This document shows, piece after piece, positions 21,633 to 23,559 of a DNA stretch of 23,559 nucleotides (its first letter is position 1; the number at the start of each line of letters is the position of its first letter). The notes below the pieces were generated by a model. That model ran no database searches. It was not told where the DNA came from and saw nothing but the letters and a program-made list of their open reading frames with translations. The translations under genes were made by a program, and so were the position numbers. This DNA is from CAZVPF01 sp964628195 (lineage in GTDB: Bacteria > Planctomycetota > Phycisphaerae > Sedimentisphaerales > Anaerohalosphaeraceae), in the NCBI GenBank assembly GCA_964628195.1, contig CAZVPF010000043.1, positions 1 to 23,559 of the forward strand, read 5' to 3'.

Positions 21633-23559
21633 ATGAAGTTGAATTTAAAGTTGTCCACCAAGTTGCTATTGGCATTTCTTTGTGTGGGTGTAATTCCTGC
21701 ATGTACGATAGGGCTTATCGCCTTGAGCAAATCGAGCAACGCACTGGAGGAGCAGAGCTATAACCAGCTTGTCAGTATGCGAGACGTCAAGAAGACTCAG
21801 ATCGAGAACTTTTTCCATGAGCGAGAGTCGGATATCGACGTGCTTGTTGAAAATGTAGGCGTGATGCGTGAGGAGGCTTTCGCGAAGCTGTCAGCGGTTC
21901 AGCAGCTTAAACGCGGCCAGGTGCAGGATTTCTTTAAGCGGATTTTTGAGGATGTTTCGGTTTTGAGCAAGAACAGCGTTGTCAAGGATGCGGTTTTAGA
22001 ATTTGAAAAGGCATTCGAGACAGACGGCAAGAAGACAGGGCAGGGGAACTGGAACCAGGTTGAGAAGAATTTCGGTAGCTGGTTTACGAGTTATATGAAC
22101 GAGTATGGTTATTACGACCTGTTTCTTATCAGCGCAGACGGTGACGTTGTTTACACTGTATGCAGGGAGCCGGATCTTGGCGGTAACTGTGTGAGCGGTG
22201 AACTGGCGGAGACCGGTTTGGGCAAGTGCTTCAGCAGGGCGCAGGATGGTGTCGCGATTGCCGACTTTGAAGCTTACGCGCCCAGCGGCGGTGTGCAGGC
22301 GTGTTTTATCGGCGCGCCCATAAAGCAGGACGGAAAGACGGTAGGAGTTATAGCTTTACAGGTTCCGACCAAGCCCATTAACGCTATCGTTCAGCAACGT
22401 GAGGGCATGGGCACGAGCGGCGAGACTTACCTGTTCGGTGATTACGAAGGTGTTGGGGCATTTCGCAGCGATATGCTGACGATGGGCGGCGGCAAGTTCG
22501 TTATCGGTTACTCGATACCTGCGCCGGAGTATATCAACAAGGCGCTTGGCGGTGAGCAGGTTGAAAACATTTTTACCGACAGTTCCGGTAAGCTGGTTAT
22601 GGTTTGCGCCGAGCCGATGGAGCTTAAGGGGCTTGAGTGGATATGTGTGTCTAAGATAGATTTTGAGGAAGCGATTTCGCACGAGCTTGAGGGTTCGAGC
22701 GAGGATTTCTTTACGAAGTATAACAACTCTTACGGTTATTATGACCTGTTCCTTATCGCTCCGAACGGGCATTGTTTTTACAGTGTCTGTCAAGAGGCCG
22801 ATTACGATACGAACCTTGTGAGCGGTAAGTACAGCAGTTCTAATCTCGGGGAGCTTACGCGCAATGTGCTTGAAACAAGGCAGTTCGGTATGGTTGATTT
22901 CGCACCTTATGCGCCGAGTAACGGCGACCCGGCTGCGTTTATCGCACAGCCACTGGTTAGTAAAGGCAAGGTTGAGCTTGTTGTAGCGCTGCAGATTTCG
23001 CTGGAGGCTATTAACGGCATTATGCAGCAGCGTGCGGGTATGGGCGAGACGGGCGAGACCTATCTTGTCGGCGACGATTACAGGATGCGGAGCGATTCTT
23101 TCCTCGACCCGGAGGGTCATTCGGTACTTGCTTCTTTCGCTGGCACTGTTGACAGCAACGGCTGCCGGACGGAGGCGAGCGAGCTTGCGCTTTCGGGCCA
23201 GACGGACGCGAAGCTGATTATGGACTATAACGGCAACCCGGTTTTGAGCGCGTTTACGCCTGTTGACATTCACGGTCTGCACTGGGCCCTGCTTGCGGAG
23301 ATCGATAAGGCAGAGGCATTTGCGGCACGGAACTCTATTATGTGGATGATGACGGTCATTACCGTGGTTTCGGTTTGTGCGATACTGACGACGGCGATAC
23401 TAATTACGCGTTCCATAACGGTTCCGGTCAGGCGGATTATTAACAGCCTGCGCGAAGGTTCGGAGCAGGTGGCAGAGGCGTCGGGTCAGGTTTCGATGTC
23501 TTCTCAGAGTCTTGCAGAAGGCGCGACCGAGCAGGCAGCGGGTCTTGAGGAGACATCAT
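21633..23559 (+). CDS. Methyl-accepting chemotaxis protein with duplicated Cache-like sensor, 3' end outside window
   Basis: The ATG at 21633 has GGGAG seven bases upstream; the frame stays open for 642 codons to the window end. An N-terminal membrane segment (about 9-30, LLAFLCVGVIPACTIGLIAL) precedes a periplasmic region of about 540 residues. It begins with two coiled-coil repeats (KTQIENFFHERESDIDVL and GQVQDFFKRIFEDVSVLSK). Then a unit is duplicated: YGYYDLFLISADG near 22100 and again YGYYDLFLIAPNG near 22730, each followed by APSGG/APSNG and by MGTSGETYLFGD or MGETGETYLVGDDYRMRSD. The second membrane segment (about 568-590, MWMMTVITVVSVCAILTTAIL) leads to a HAMP start (RSITVPVRRI) and SSQSLAEGATEQAAGLEETS, the typical beginning of the MCP signalling helix. 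The signalling tip and methylation sites lie beyond the window. Confidence 0.93.
   Translation, partial: MKLNLKLSTKLLLAFLCVGVIPACTIGLIALSKSSNALEEQSYNQLVSMRDVKKTQIENFFHERESDIDVLVENVGVMREEAFAKLSAVQQLKRGQVQDFFKRIFEDVSVLSKNSVVKDAVLEFEKAFETDGKKTGQGNWNQVEKNFGSWFTSYMNEYGYYDLFLISADGDVVYTVCREPDLGGNCVSGELAETGLGKCFSRAQDGVAIADFEAYAPSGGVQACFIGAPIKQDGKTVGVIALQVPTKPINAIVQQREGMGTSGETYLFGDYEGVGAFRSDMLTMGGGKFVIGYSIPAPEYINKALGGEQVENIFTDSSGKLVMVCAEPMELKGLEWICVSKIDFEEAISHELEGSSEDFFTKYNNSYGYYDLFLIAPNGHCFYSVCQEADYDTNLVSGKYSSSNLGELTRNVLETRQFGMVDFAPYAPSNGDPAAFIAQPLVSKGKVELVVALQISLEAINGIMQQRAGMGETGETYLVGDDYRMRSDSFLDPEGHSVLASFAGTVDSNGCRTEASELALSGQTDAKLIMDYNGNPVLSAFTPVDIHGLHWALLAEIDKAEAFAARNSIMWMMTVITVVSVCAILTTAILITRSITVPVRRIINSLREGSEQVAEASGQVSMSSQSLAEGATEQAAGLEETS

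Noticed and set aside
22356..23282. Long minus-strand open frame of 308 codons
   Set aside because: It lies fully inside the chemoreceptor gene, is Arg/Leu/Val-rich with no domain pattern, and is a shadow of its GC-rich codons.

Overview
The window looks like chromosomal DNA of a Planctomycetota bacterium, probably of the Phycisphaerae/Sedimentisphaerales kind. This is an inference from gene style: a lysine/arginine-tailed SRP54, CsrA with a long hydrophilic tail, many lipoproteins (CBM9-like, DUF1573, a degenerate sulfatase-like protein), a CHASE4/PAS histidine kinase and a Cache chemoreceptor. No rRNA or species marker is present. Two AT-rich stretches (about 0.1-2.3 kb and 12.3-16.6 kb) differ visibly in base and codon use from the GC-richer, C-ending-codon housekeeping genes and look acquired.

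Layout. 0.1-2.3 kb, minus strand: a compact three-gene cassette with a PD-(D/E)xK/DUF91-like nuclease, a HEPN-like helical protein, and a second small nuclease-like gene cut by an in-frame amber codon. It lies downstream of a tRNA-Ser(GCU) gene. 2.9-4.7 kb, plus: two lipoproteins behind a good promoter, then a decayed DUF3800 stub. 4.9-9.0 kb, minus: an alkaline-phosphatase-superfamily lipoprotein with a doubtful active site and a large sensor histidine kinase. 9.2-12.3 kb, plus: ffh, a small open frame with no credible start that may be joined to ffh by -1 frameshifting, and a DUF1573 lipoprotein.

12.6-16.3 kb, minus: the most interesting region. It is a promoter-led operon of three tightly packed genes: (1) an ImmA/IrrE-type HExxH protease fused to an ADP-ribose-binding macrodomain; (2) a P-loop nucleotide kinase fused to an adenylosuccinate-synthetase-like enzyme whose catalytic Asp is Ser, as in phage PurZ; (3) a DUF7002-like protein of the DarT/KptA-like ADP-ribosyltransferase fold. 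I read it as a candidate anti-phage or toxin-antitoxin module: ART effector, macrodomain antidote with a protease switch, and a nucleotide-modifying enzyme.

16.9-23.6 kb, plus: a sulfotransferase-like protein, a polytopic membrane protein, csrA with a GGA-rich leader and clear terminator, an inositol-monophosphatase-family enzyme, msrA with two in-frame starts, an unannotated LuxR-type HTH on the minus strand with a promoter but no start codon, and the 5' part of a methyl-accepting chemotaxis protein that runs off the end. Around 18.4-18.8 kb the plus strand changes from C-rich to G-rich.
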